Below are positions 63,373 to 64,000 of a DNA stretch of 64,000 nt, one piece after another. Under the pieces are notes generated by a model. The model was not told the DNA's origin, ran no database searches, and saw nothing but the letters and a program-made list of their open reading frames with translations. Numbering within the stretch: position 1 is the first letter of the stretch; every line of letters starts with the position of its first letter. This stretch comes from Procambarus clarkii (taxonomy: Eukaryota; Arthropoda; Malacostraca; Decapoda; Cambaridae). The stretch is from assembly GCF_040958095.1 (NCBI RefSeq), contig NC_091193.1, positions 23,044,901 to 23,108,900 on the forward strand, read 5' to 3'. Made by a program: the position numbers and the translations under genes.

Positions 63373-64000
63373 GTTGCTCTCAGTAGATGCTGTGTCATCA
63401 GCAAGGGGTGCAGCATTAAGCTATTCATGCTTGACACAACAATGTCACCAAGAATGGAACAGCACTATCACGGCATCACCTGGAAAAACCAACTGGTGGT
63501 CATTGGGTGTACATGACGGAGTTATCATGACGGTACTTCACGACACTACTGGATCCATTCTCCTACGTAAAACGTTCAACACATGGAATGCTTATGCATT
63601 TGCTCACGACCTCACATGGTGGATGGAAAAAGTGCAGGCGGGTCGTGTAGTGGTTCTGGTGGTGAGACGAGCAGGGACCTATGGACTTGGGGCAGCCCTG
63701 CTAACTCTTACTCGTCTTGGCTCCCTCCTCGCCCCTTTTGCACCTCCTTTGGCACTTTGGGTGTGGGCCTTTGTCGTCGGTGGACAGACACTTCTCGAGA
63801 CTGTAATGCCAAACCCACATCCACTTGATAAGTCACTGGCTGCTTTACATGCACATGCTCTTATAGCTCTTCCTTACAGGAAGACCCAATTTTTGAACAA
63901 ACAAATACACAGTTCTCAGTTACATTTTTGTGATAGTAATGCAGCAATGGGTCCTCTCTGTGACCCTTTTAGGCCAATGGTGATGCCCATTGTACCATCA
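63373..64000 (+). CDS. POMGNT1-like gene, ILEI/FAM3-type stem-domain exon, cut by window end
   Basis: After acceptor ATGTTTTCACAG one base completes a split Arg codon and then 209 codons stay open to the window edge. The protein shows an N-glycosylation site (EWNSTIT), then a fold typical of ILEI/FAM3 domains: GVHDGVIMTVLHDTTGSILL, TFNTWNAYAFAHDLTWWMEK, VQAGRVVVLVVRRAGTYGLG and ALWVWAFVVGGQTLLE. It is followed by a Cys pair (HFCDSNAAMGPLCDP) resembling the region between stem and catalytic domain in POMGNT1. POMGNT1 adds beta-1,2-GlcNAc to O-mannose in the Golgi; its catalytic GT13 domain would lie beyond 64000. It could instead be a FAM3-like secreted protein. The domain is clear; the gene identity is inferred. 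Confidence 0.8.

Overview
This is a eukaryotic, intron-bearing, repeat-saturated window, almost certainly from an arthropod. Split genes with GT-AG introns of 1-7 kb, many nested SINEs and non-LTR retrotransposons, and AT-rich unique sequence point to a decapod crustacean. Several repeat families look to me like those of freshwater crayfish; that last step is recognition, not proof. There are no bacterial operons, no CRISPR array and no rRNA genes.

Two host genes can be read exon by exon. (1) On the minus strand, a DLGAP5/HURP (Drosophila mars) homologue occupies 5973-29154, with a probable 5' noncoding exon at 32442-32690. Seven coding exons (29137-28981, 25287-25154, 21816-21718, 18042-17866, 13028-12953, 7941-7825, 6121-5973) have matching splice phases and join into 909 nt (302 aa): a GKAP domain, a basic helix and a short C-terminal tail. 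(2) On the plus strand, exons 56583-56725 (signal anchor) and 63373 to the window edge (ILEI/FAM3-type domain) join in phase and look like the 5' part of a POMGNT1-like glycosyltransferase gene running off the window.

The rest is mostly mobile DNA. 1-4 kb: microsatellite, an unexplained GC-rich block and several LINE 3' pieces. 5.9-29 kb: HURP introns holding a 3.7-kb purine-strand VNTR, an I-type LINE fragment, an 815-bp Tigger/pogo-like element, a decayed piggyBac with TTAA ends, a satellite and a LINE gag pseudogene. 30-36 kb: SINEs, an I-type RNase H piece, and a CR1-type LINE between two blocks of a minisatellite resembling its own tail. 36-40.5 kb: a nearly complete I-group LINE with an intact 1219-aa ORF2 and 226-bp flanking direct repeats. 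41-44.4 kb: a rearranged cluster of LINE pieces with a 46-bp perfect palindrome at one junction. 44.5-46.8 kb: a candidate solo LTR carrying two SINEs. 47-56.3 kb: CR1-, I- and L2-type LINE pseudogenes with nested SINEs. 57-63 kb: further I-type and L2-type LINE pieces and SINEs inside the big intron of the POMGNT1-like gene.

Recurring themes are SINE/LINE tail sharing, with a small conserved hairpin (ACGC-NNN-GCGT) in nine 3' tails, and repeats nested inside repeats. All homology calls were made by eye from translated motifs; no database search was run.
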